Source: Gammaproteobacteria bacterium (GTDB lineage Bacteria > Pseudomonadota > Gammaproteobacteria > Enterobacterales > Psychrobiaceae). Taken from it: a stretch of 7,629 nucleotides of DNA. Numbering within the stretch: the stretch's first letter is position 1; each line of letters starts with the position of its first letter. A program made the translations under genes and the position numbers. The notes under the pieces were generated by a model. That model ran no database searches. It saw nothing but the letters and a program-made list of their open reading frames with translations, and was not told the origin of the DNA. Location of the stretch: assembly GCA_013214885.1 (NCBI GenBank), contig JABSRS010000152.1, positions 1-7,629 of the forward strand, in the 5' to 3' direction. Shown here piece by piece: positions 1-5,827 of this stretch.

Positions 1-570
1 CAAGACTTAAGTTTACTTGGCTTTACCCTAAATGCTGGTCGCTCGATCGTGATTGCGGTTAACAAATGGGACGGCATGAGCAATGATGCTAAAGATCGCG
101 TTAAGGTAGAGCTTGATCGCCGTCTTGGTTTTGTTGATTTTGCGCGTATCCACTTTATCTCAGCACTGCACGGTAGTGGTGTCGGTAACTTGTTTGAGTC
201 AGTGCAAGAGGCGTATAACTCGTCGACTAAACGTGTTTCAACGTCAATGATGACCAAGATAATGCAAATGGCCGTTGATGATCATGAACCACCGATGTTT
301 AGTGGCCGTCGTGTTCGTTTACGTTTTGCCCATGCTGGTGGTTACAATCCGCCAATTATCGTTATCCATGGTACCCAAGTTAAAAAGCTTGATAGCACGT
401 ACAAGCGTTACTTGATGAACTATTTCCGTCGGACCCTTAAAATTATGGGCACCCCGATTAAAATTGAGTTCAGAGAGGGTGTAAATCCTTATGAAGGGCG
501 TAAAAATAAATTGAGCGCGACTCAGGTGCGTAAGCGTGAGCGTTTAATGAAGTTTAAGAAAAAACGTTAA
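1..570 (+). CDS. der: Ribosome-assembly GTPase Der (EngA), C-terminal 189 residues; 5' end outside window
   Basis: This is the 3' part of a gene whose reading frame is open from base 1. Der is a double-GTPase protein that binds the 50S ribosomal subunit late in its assembly and is essential in most bacteria. Visible here is the end of the second G domain: the G4 motif NKWD (bases 61-72) and a G5-type SALHGSG (about bases 157-177). After it comes the KH-like C-terminal domain with the family-typical [15 protein letters not shown] and [11 protein letters not shown], and a very basic tail ending KKKR that fits RNA contact. An internal GTG at 49 is not the start, because homologous sequence ([17 protein letters not shown]) runs upstream of it. 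The frame stops at TAA 568-570, followed closely by a terminator. Identification is firm; only the N-terminal domain is unseen. Confidence 0.97.
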   Translation, partial: QDLSLLGFTLNAGRSIVIAVNKWDGMSNDAKDRVKVELDRRLGFVDFARIHFISALHGSGVGNLFESVQEAYNSSTKRVSTSMMTKIMQMAVDDHEPPMFSGRRVRLRFAHAGGYNPPIIVIHGTQVKKLDSTYKRYLMNYFRRTLKIMGTPIKIEFREGVNPYEGRKNKLSATQVRKRERLMKFKKKR

Positions 571-594
571 TTAGCACTTAAAAAATTGCTAACT

Positions 595-623
595 AAAGCC
601 ATCGCATTGTCGATGGCTTTTTT
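595..623 (+). terminator. Rho-independent terminator of der
   Basis: The arms GCCATCG (598-604) and CGATGGC (611-617) are perfectly complementary around a 6-nt loop. The stem extends by A-T pairs (AAA 595-597 with TTT 618-620) and is followed by a run of six T (618-623). It lies 25 bp after the der stop. A smaller inverted repeat, TTAGCA (571-576) / TGCTAA (587-592), sits just before it and has no T-run of its own. Confidence 0.9.
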
Positions 624-719
624 GTGCCTGAGACCGACAATTGTTGAGTTAGTTCAATTGTTTAATTGATCTAGAACATATTAATATCTAAGGGTATTTT
701 TTGGGCAGTCATTATCCAC

Positions 720-737
720 GTGTGATACGTATCACAC
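720..737. promoter_or_regulatory. Perfect palindromic CRP-type operator
   Basis: GTGTGATACGTATCACAC is an 18-bp perfect palindrome matching the CRP consensus TGTGA-N6-TCACA at every defined position (721-736). It is the strongest regulatory motif in the 328-bp gap between der and the receptor gene. Its centre (728.5) is 61.5 bp from a purine at 790, which is where the promoter called at 754-782 would start. That is the classical class I CRP activation distance. Catabolite control of the receptor is inferred; another CRP/FNR-family protein with the same recognition sequence is possible. Confidence 0.8.
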
Positions 738-753
738 TTATTCACTGGTTTTG

Positions 754-782
754 TTTCAAAAGTGAGAATTGTGTCGTAAAAT
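754..782 (+). promoter_or_regulatory. Likely sigma-70 promoter of the TonB-dependent receptor gene
   Basis: The -10 candidate TAAAAT (777-782) matches five of six consensus bases. It is preceded at 17 bp by a poor -35, TTTCAA (754-759). A weak -35 is expected where CRP recruits polymerase, and the perfect CRP-type palindrome at 720-737 is correctly placed upstream. Transcription would begin near 789-790, leaving a leader of about 109 nt. Confidence 0.55.
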
Positions 783-834
783 TCGCGCCGTTTAACGCTG
801 TTACAACTTAAGACACAGCCAAAAACAATCTTCA

Positions 835-874
835 CGGACCGAAATCTGTAATATACAGCACATCCAAGGATCCG
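835..874 (+). other. Possible stem-loop in the receptor mRNA leader
   Basis: CGGACC (835-840) pairs with GGATCCG (868-874) with one bulged A. The enclosed segment holds a second short hairpin, CTGTA (846-850) / TACAG (854-858). The structure ends 24 nt before the receptor ATG, close to the ribosome-binding region. It may simply shape translation; it does not match a riboswitch class that I recognise. The remainder of the 571-898 gap is covered by the terminator, the CRP-type site and the promoter. Confidence 0.25.
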
Positions 875-898
875 ATAATTTCACAATGAGAGAAAACT

Positions 899-3142
899 AT
901 GACCACCCTAAAACATAAGCCTTTGGCTTGGTGTGTAAAAGCAGCAATATTAGCATCGTCAGTTGCTGGTTATAATGCCGTTGCTGCTGAAGCGGTTGAA
1001 AGCAATGAAGACAAAATTAAACTTGAAGTAATCAAGGTTACGGCTCAGCGTCGTACTCAAAATCTCCAAGAAGTGCCTGTATCTGTTGCGGCAATTCAAG
1101 GCGATGCTCTTGATGCGTATGGTTCTGGTGGCATGGATATTCGTTTCTTATCTGGACGTATTCCAAGTTTAAGCATTGAGTCTTCTTTTGGTCGTACATT
1201 CCCTCGTTTTTATGTTCGCGGTCTGGGTAACACTGATTTCGATCTAAACGCATCGCAGCCTGTATCATTAGTATTTGATGATGTCGTGTTAGAAAATCCA
1301 ATTCTTAAAGGATTTCCAATATTCGATCTTGAAGGCGTTGAAGTGCTTCGTGGTCCTCAGGGTACTTTGTTTGGTCGTAACACCCCTGCTGGTTTAGTTA
1401 AGTTTGATTCGGCTAAGCCGACTCAAGATTTAGACGGTTATTTCTCAGCGTCTTACGGCACTAATAACTCAATGGACTTTCAAGGTGCTGTTGGTACTGG
1501 TCTAACGGACGAGTTATCAACTCGTGTTTCTTTATTACGTCAAACTCGTGATAACTGGATTGACAACAAAGTACCTGGTTTTGAGCAAGACAATGTTTTA
1601 GGTGGTTATCAAGAGATCGCTGGTCGTGTTCAGTTTTTATATGAAACTGACAATATGAATGCCTTGTTTAACTACCACTGGCGTGATCTTAACGGTAAGC
1701 CAATTGCTTTCCGTGCCAATATCATTCAAAAAGGTACTAATGACCTAGTTGCTGGTTTTGACCGTGACACGGTTTACCATGACTCAGCAAGTTTCGCGAC
1801 GCAAACCGTTGAAAACCAAGGCGCTAGCTTAAAACTTGAATATTTACTTGAAGATTACACTATTTCTTCAATTACAGGTTACGAGTCGGTAGAAATGTAC
1901 TCTCGTGCTGATGTTGATGGTGGTTATAATGCTTCCTCTGCTACGAAGCCAGGGTTTAGCCCTTGGGGCGCACAAAGTGCCGATGCCATTCCTGAGCATA
2001 AGCAATTGTCTCAAGAAATTCGAGTCGCTTCAAATGAATTAGGCGCTTTAGATTACCAATTTGGTGCATTCTTCTTCAAAGAAGAACTTGAAATTAAAAG
2101 CTACAGTTTCGCTGGTAATGTAATTAATGGCGAAGCAAGTCAAACACAAGAAACTAATGCTTGGGCTATCTTTGGTTCGATGGATTATGATCTAACTGAC
2201 GAGTTAAAAATCACAGCGGGTATTCGTTATTCAGATGATGATAAAGAATTCTCGGCAACTCGTGAGACGAGTCCATTTGGTGCTGGTGAATTAGGGCCGA
2301 TTACTCGTAACCCAAGTGATTCACAAGTTAGCTGGGATTTAAGTGCATTTTATAACCTAACCGACGATGTCAATGTTTATACTCGTCTAGCTAAAGGTTT
2401 CCGCGCCCCATCTGTTCAGGGTCGGATCTTATTTGGTAATGACGTAACTGTTGCTAAATCAGAAACTATTCATTCAATCGAATTTGGCGTTAAATCAAGT
2501 GTGTGGGATGACCGCGCTCGTGTTAACTTCTCGACGTTCTACTTTGAGATGAATGATCAACAGCTAACTGCTGTTGGTGGTGGCACCAATGCTAACCATT
2601 TAATCAATGCTGAAAAGACTGTTGGTTACGGTTTCGAACTTGATTCAGAAGTGGCACTAACTGAAGATCTATTATTAACTGCTGGTGTTAGTTACAACAA
2701 CACTGAAATTAAAGATCCTGGTTTAGCTGTCGCAGCTTGTGCATCATGTACGGTAACCGATCCGCTAAATGCTGATGGTCTTGCAATTATTGATGGCAAC
2801 AGCCTACCACATGCTCCTGAGTGGATTGCCAACATGACTCTGCGTTATTCGCAAGAGCTTGGCGAAGGCGAGTTGTTCTTCTACACCGATTGGGCTTACC
2901 GTAGCAAAATTAACTTCTTCTTATATGACTCAGTAGAATTCACTGACGATAACTTGTTAGAAGGTGGTGTACGTGTTGGTTATTCTTGGGATAGCGATGA
3001 CAACGGTTATGAAGTAGCAGTATTTGGCCGTAACATCACTAATGATCAAAGCATTATCGGTGGTGTTGATTTCAATAACCTAACGGGTATTGTTAACGAG
3101 CCAGCCTTCTGGGGCATTGAGTTCAAAACTACTTTCTTCTAA
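899..3142 (+). CDS. TonB-dependent outer-membrane receptor, substrate unknown
   Basis: A 747-residue outer-membrane active transporter, energised by TonB/ExbBD, for iron complexes or another scarce ligand. Residues 1-30 form a signal peptide (KHK, then a hydrophobic stretch ending NAVAA). A TonB box candidate, LEVIKVTA, lies at 42-49. The plug domain runs from about 57 to 170, beginning QNLQEVPVSVAAI and containing the hallmark EVLRGPQGTLFGRNTPAG (148-165). The rest is the 22-strand beta-barrel, ending in the terminal aromatic FKTTFF needed for BAM-dependent insertion. Length is normal for the family. A cysteine pair in ACASC near residue 617 probably lies in a surface loop. The ATG is preceded by GAGAGA (888-893). 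Flanking terminators make the gene monocistronic. No siderophore, vitamin or sugar genes adjoin it, so the ligand cannot be inferred; the CRP-type site suggests carbon-responsive expression. Confidence 0.95.
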   Translation: MTTLKHKPLAWCVKAAILASSVAGYNAVAAEAVESNEDKIKLEVIKVTAQRRTQNLQEVPVSVAAIQGDALDAYGSGGMDIRFLSGRIPSLSIESSFGRTFPRFYVRGLGNTDFDLNASQPVSLVFDDVVLENPILKGFPIFDLEGVEVLRGPQGTLFGRNTPAGLVKFDSAKPTQDLDGYFSASYGTNNSMDFQGAVGTGLTDELSTRVSLLRQTRDNWIDNKVPGFEQDNVLGGYQEIAGRVQFLYETDNMNALFNYHWRDLNGKPIAFRANIIQKGTNDLVAGFDRDTVYHDSASFATQTVENQGASLKLEYLLEDYTISSITGYESVEMYSRADVDGGYNASSATKPGFSPWGAQSADAIPEHKQLSQEIRVASNELGALDYQFGAFFFKEELEIKSYSFAGNVINGEASQTQETNAWAIFGSMDYDLTDELKITAGIRYSDDDKEFSATRETSPFGAGELGPITRNPSDSQVSWDLSAFYNLTDDVNVYTRLAKGFRAPSVQGRILFGNDVTVAKSETIHSIEFGVKSSVWDDRARVNFSTFYFEMNDQQLTAVGGGTNANHLINAEKTVGYGFELDSEVALTEDLLLTAGVSYNNTEIKDPGLAVAACASCTVTDPLNADGLAIIDGNSLPHAPEWIANMTLRYSQELGEGELFFYTDWAYRSKINFFLYDSVEFTDDNLLEGGVRVGYSWDSDDNGYEVAVFGRNITNDQSIIGGVDFNNLTGIVNEPAFWGIEFKTTFF

Positions 3143-3188
3143 ATAACGATTGCTAACTAATTTAGGTTATTAATCATTAGATGATAGC

Positions 3189-3221
3189 AAAGGGGCTAAG
3201 TGAAAACTTAGCCCCTTTTTT
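3189..3221 (+). terminator. Strong Rho-independent terminator of the receptor gene
   Basis: The 13-bp perfect stem has arms AAAGGGGCTAAGT (3189-3201) and ACTTAGCCCCTTT (3206-3218), a GAAA loop and a T-run at 3216-3221. It lies 46 bp after the receptor stop codon. Short AT-rich inverted repeats (for example ATCAT 3173-3177 / ATGAT 3181-3185) fill the spacer without obvious function. Confidence 0.93.
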
Positions 3222-3311
3222 AGGCTATGTACTAATTAGCTGTTGCTGTATTTTTATAGTTGAAAATTCAATTTGTTGCGCAAGAGTAACAGGATGCACC
3301 ATCCCCCGCTC

Positions 3312-3437
3312 TTAGTTGCCTTCATCTGGATAGCTGTTAGGAGAAAAAATCATGGACGATTTTTTAGATTTTCGCGCAGGATGCGCATTAAAATCGATTC
3401 CGTTAAGACAGCTATGTAGATGAAGATCAGCAACTAA
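3312..3437. repeat. 126-bp imperfect palindrome (REP/MITE-like)
   Basis: The ends TTAGTTGC (3312-3319) and GCAACTAA (3430-3437) are exact inverted repeats. After a 4-nt bulge (3426-3429), pairing continues through CTTCATCT (3320-3327) / AGATGAAG (3418-3425). It then runs through ATAGCTGT (3330-3337) / ACAGCTAT (3408-3415). Inside, CGATTTT (3357-3363) pairs with AAAATCG (3390-3396) and GCGC (3374-3377) with GCGC (3383-3386). The element therefore folds into a long stem with a nested hairpin on either strand. It carries no transposase, so if mobile it would be a non-autonomous element. Dispersed copies elsewhere in the genome are expected but cannot be seen here. Confidence 0.65.
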
Positions 3438-3459
3438 ACTACGGGTCGCCTTTCTTTTG

Positions 3460-3493
3460 GTGCCTTTTCTTTGGCGAAGCAAAGAAAAGGCAC
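3460..3493. repeat. REP-like hairpin, 14-bp perfect arms
   Basis: GTGCCTTTTCTTTG (3460-3473) and CAAAGAAAAGGCAC (3480-3493) are perfect inverted repeats around a 6-nt loop GCGAAG. A related half-copy, CGCCTTTCTTTTGG (3447-3460), directly precedes the left arm. There is no T-run at the outer end of the stem, so it is not an ordinary terminator. The pyrimidine/purine-split arm with a GCGAAG-type loop resembles extragenic palindromes I recall from marine gammaproteobacteria; this resemblance is from memory and unverified. Confidence 0.7.
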
Positions 3494-3620
3494 TGGTGTG
3501 CAAACAATTTAGCTCAAAGAGGCGCATTCAGACATTTGCACATCATAAGACCACCATTAACTAAATAGGCCAGCAACACTTTACTCATACATAGCCTTTT
3601 TAGCCCAGACCTTACCTAAC

Positions 3621-4148
3621 CTAACCTACCAAACGTTGTACCGCTTGCTTTAGCTCAGTACTTATCTCACTGTTGGTGATGAGTCCATCTTCAACATTAA
3701 AATTGTCAAAGAAACTCGGCACTGAAATACTGGCTTTAACGTCTGCTGCGAAAAATGGTGCCGATTGCGTCGCGCTCGCTAAAACACTCGATGCGCCGCC
3801 AGGTCCTGGAGATGTTGAAAGTAAGATGGTTGGTTTGTCTTGAAATACTTTGTGGTCAATTCTAGAAACCCAATCAAACAGATTTTTGTAAGCCGCGGCG
3901 TAGCTGCCATTATGCTCAGCAAATGAAATAATAAGGGCATCGGCATTGCCTATTTTGTTGAAAAATTGCTTGGCTAGTGCTGGTTGCCCTAACTGTTCTT
4001 CACGTGATGTGCTAAATATAGGTAGCTCATAGTCATCAATATATAGAATCTCGACCGTGGCGTCTTGATGTAAATTAGCGGTATATTTTGCTAATTGGTG
4101 ATTAATTGAATTTTTACTGTTACTGGCTGCAAACGCTAATATTTTCAT
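3621..4148 (-). CDS. NAD(P)H-dependent FMN reductase family flavoprotein
   Basis: The 175-residue product has a flavodoxin-like fold and belongs to the NADPH_dep_FMN_red family (PF03358), whose members reduce flavins, quinones or azo and chromate compounds. The N-terminal strand-loop MKILAFAASNSKNS (1-14) is the phosphate-binding loop for FMN. EHNGSYAAAYKNLFDWVSR (78-96) is the conserved flavin/dimer motif, usually EYNGS...KNxxDW, here with His for Tyr. STSPGPGGA (111-119) is the third flavin loop. The start is the ATG at 4146-4148, with a GAGGGA ribosome site five bases upstream (4154-4159). An upstream in-frame ATG near 4196 lies inside the SoxR operator and is rejected. The SoxR-type promoter implies induction by redox-cycling compounds, so quinone or flavin reduction during oxidative stress is the likely role. 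The exact substrate is unknown. Confidence 0.9.
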   Translation of the reverse strand: MKILAFAASNSKNSINHQLAKYTANLHQDATVEILYIDDYELPIFSTSREEQLGQPALAKQFFNKIGNADALIISFAEHNGSYAAAYKNLFDWVSRIDHKVFQDKPTILLSTSPGPGGASSVLASATQSAPFFAADVKASISVPSFFDNFNVEDGLITNSEISTELKQAVQRLVG

Positions 4149-4181
4149 GGTGTTCCCTCGAATATGTTTGATTTCGAGCTC

Positions 4182-4212
4182 ATAGTAATACCTCAAGTTA
4201 ACTTGAGGTAAA
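4182..4212 (-). promoter_or_regulatory. SoxR-dependent promoter with perfect SoxR box
   Basis: Read on the minus strand, a -35 TTTACC (4207-4212) and a -10 TACTAT (4182-4187) are separated by an over-long 19-bp spacer. The spacer region contains the SoxR box CCTCAAGTTAACTTGAGG (4191-4208), part of a 22-bp perfect palindrome (4189-4210). The box, the -35 hexamer and the 19-bp spacing agree with what I recall of the E. coli soxS promoter. MerR-family activators such as SoxR work by untwisting just such long spacers. Read on the plus strand the same palindrome lacks a -10, so control points to the FMN reductase rather than the radical SAM gene. Confidence 0.9.
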
Positions 4213-4303
4213 GGGTTTTGTTTTTTATCGTGGTTGTTTTAAAGACGTCGTAAACTAAGCCTAGATGATTTAAAATCTAGTTTTAAGCTTTCAAGTTGCC
4301 GTT

Positions 4304-5206
4304 ATGTATCCCCTAAATTATATTGAGCCTGTTTTTCGACCGCCTAGTGAATGGAAGAGTCTGATCTTACAAGTAACCAATGGCTGTTCGTGGAACAAGT
4401 GTTCATTTTGTTCGATGTATACTGATGAGGCGAAAAAATTTCGACCAAAGAATATTGACGAGATAGCACAAGAGATTATAACGGTTGCTCAATCGGGGCT
4501 ACCCACTGGTCGGGTATTTCTTGCCGATGGCGACGCCATGATGCTGCCTTTCAAACGGCTGAAACAAATTCTTGAATTGATTAAGTTGCACTTACCCCAA
4601 GTTACTCGAGTATCAAGCTACTGCTTACCTCGCAACTTAAAAAACAAAACAGTTGAGCAGTTAACCGAACTCCAAGCACTGGGTTTGAAATTGTTGTACA
4701 TCGGCTGTGAAAGTGGCGATGACCAAGTCCTAAACTTAATTAACAAAGGCGAAAGCTATCAAAGTTCAGTGGTTGCACTTAATAAAATAAAGCAATCAGC
4801 GATCAAAAGTTCAGTGATGATCTTAAATGGTCTGGGCGGACCGCAGTTTTCAAATCAACACGCGCTAAATTCTGCTCGGCTGATGAATGAAACGCAACCA
4901 GACTTTTTATCTACTTTAGTCGTTAGTTTTCCTTTTGGCGAACAACGATTCGCTGAAAACTTTACCAACAATAACCATCAGCCGTTTCGGCAGTTGAGCC
5001 AACAAGAACTGTTTAAAGAAATGGCAACCCTGCTAACAGCACTTGAGTTAGACAAAACAATATTTAGATCAGATCATGCCTCTAACTACCTGGTATTAAA
5101 AGGAGTTCTAGGTAAGGACAAGGCGGCTTTGTTACAGCAGGTTCATCAGGCTCAACATCAACCAGGTTCGATAGCGTTACGTCAAGAGTGGGAGAGGGGA
5201 TTATAG
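4304..5206 (+). CDS. Radical SAM protein with CX4CX2C cluster motif
   Basis: The 300-residue product is predicted to bind a [4Fe-4S] cluster and use S-adenosylmethionine for radical chemistry; its substrate is unknown. The cluster motif is NGCSWNKCSFCSMY with C28, C33 and C36, so the first spacing is four residues instead of the usual three. GDAM at 76-79 corresponds to the SAM-amino-group (GGE-like) motif, and LYIGCESGDDQVLNLINKG (131-149) is typical of the Elp3/HemN-like SAM domain. The start MYPLNYIEPVFRPPSEWKSL resembles the beginnings of this COG1032-type group, which supports the ATG at 4304 despite no clear Shine-Dalgarno site. A small inverted repeat, CTAGAT/ATCTAG (4261-4280), lies upstream. 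The gene ends 8 bp from the convergent HPP gene, with no terminator between them. No radical-SAM partner peptide or maturase is nearby. Confidence 0.85.
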   Translation: MYPLNYIEPVFRPPSEWKSLILQVTNGCSWNKCSFCSMYTDEAKKFRPKNIDEIAQEIITVAQSGLPTGRVFLADGDAMMLPFKRLKQILELIKLHLPQVTRVSSYCLPRNLKNKTVEQLTELQALGLKLLYIGCESGDDQVLNLINKGESYQSSVVALNKIKQSAIKSSVMILNGLGGPQFSNQHALNSARLMNETQPDFLSTLVVSFPFGEQRFAENFTNNNHQPFRQLSQQELFKEMATLLTALELDKTIFRSDHASNYLVLKGVLGKDKAALLQQVHQAQHQPGSIALRQEWERGL

Positions 5207-5214
5207 CTAGCTCC

Positions 5215-5745
5215 TTACCGTGCTCGGGCACGATATTGGTCGAGTAGATAATGAAATACAACAGCCACTGAAAAAATGACTAAACAATTGATAAACGTTG
5301 GAATGATGACGTAATAAAAACCTAATTGGTGCACGACATCACCACCCACGACAGCCGCTAGTGCAGTCGCTCCTCCAGGAGGATGAATACAGCGGCACAG
5401 TAGCATCGCAAAAATAGATAAACCGACGGCACAACTTGCCGCAATAAAAATATCGCCGAGCCACTGGTAGCAGCAAACACCGATAATTGCAGATAATAGA
5501 TTGCCTGCGAATAAGGGCCACGGTCGAGGAAATTGCCCTTTGGGGGCTGAAAATAATAATACCGTTGCTGCTCCCATTGACGGTAAAATTGCACTGGCCC
5601 CGGTTAAATCGGTAAATTTATAGCTAATAAAATAAACAATAAAAATACTTAAGGCCCCTCCAATGGCTGGTATTATTTGTTGATTGAGGCTCTTAGTATT
5701 TTGGATGCCGATCATCACAAACCACCTAGCAACATTTTTTTTCAT
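5215..5745 (-). CDS. HPP family integral membrane protein
   Basis: The 176-residue product is an inner-membrane protein of the HPP family (PF04982), named for the motif seen here as CRCIHPPGGATAL (117-129). Hydrophobic helices lie near 25-41, 50-66, 76-93, 99-117 and 142-165. The second carries the family segment SAILPSMGAATVLLFSAPKG. A plant chloroplast member has been reported to transport nitrite; bacterial roles are mostly unproven. Three starts are possible: TTG at 5772, ATG at 5745 and ATG at 5715. The last has the best ribosome site (AGGTGG, complement of 5722-5727), but the preceding WFVMIGIQN fits the conserved N-terminus of relatives, so 5745 is preferred. The gene lies 82 bp downstream of hmp on the same strand with no visible terminator between, so co-transcription and a nitrogen-oxide link are plausible. 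Confidence 0.88.
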   Translation of the reverse strand: MKKNVARWFVMIGIQNTKSLNQQIIPAIGGALSIFIVYFISYKFTDLTGASAILPSMGAATVLLFSAPKGQFPRPWPLFAGNLLSAIIGVCCYQWLGDIFIAASCAVGLSIFAMLLCRCIHPPGGATALAAVVGGDVVHQLGFYYVIIPTFINCLVIFSVAVVFHYLLDQYRARAR

Positions 5746-5827
5746 CACAGTATCCGTTTTGCCACGATCCAATCAAGTTCAATTACTATGGTGATAGAAT
5801 AATGATTGAATCGTAATTTAGTCGTGT

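Larger units (their letters stand above)
3222..3620. other. Gene-free intergenic stretch, largely repeat element
   Basis: About 400 bp separates the receptor terminator from the end of the FMN reductase gene. Bases 3222-3311 and 3500-3620 contain no credible gene, tRNA or terminator. The middle holds the long palindrome (3312-3437) and the REP-like hairpin (3460-3493). A short direct repeat, CCTAA/CCTAC (3614-3630), overlaps the reductase stop codon. The open frame on the minus strand across 3312-3527 is read through the palindromes and resembles no protein family. Confidence 0.6.

Noticed and set aside
637..662. Direct repeat CAATTGTT (638-645 and 655-662) after der
   Set aside because: Too short and AT-rich to claim a regulator site; no matching consensus recognised.
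886..918. Possible 10-codon upstream ORF overlapping the receptor start (ATG at 886)
   Set aside because: No ribosome site of its own and the peptide is non-descript; chance overlap is likelier than a leader peptide.
1038..1301. Minus-strand open frame of 87 codons inside the receptor gene
   Set aside because: It is antisense to a well-supported plug domain, has no family motif and no ribosome site.
3312..3527. Minus-strand open frame of 71 codons
   Set aside because: It is read through both palindromic repeats and resembles no protein family; the repeats explain its sequence.
4149..4196. N-terminal extension of the FMN reductase (MRYYYELEIKHIRGNT)
   Set aside because: It would start inside the SoxR operator and span the -10 element; the ATG at 4148 has a good Shine-Dalgarno site and begins at the flavodoxin-type first strand.
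4261..4280. Inverted repeat CTAGAT...ATCTAG upstream of the radical SAM gene
   Set aside because: Six-base arms in AT-rich DNA are common by chance and match no operator I know; mentioned only in the gene entry.
5219..5232. Hairpin CGTGC-TCGG-GCACG at the HPP 3' end, considered as a terminator between convergent genes
   Set aside because: It lies inside coding sequence and is followed by no T-run on either strand.
5339..5594. Two other minus-strand frames within the HPP gene
   Set aside because: They overlap the HPP coding sequence in shifted frames and show no recognisable features.
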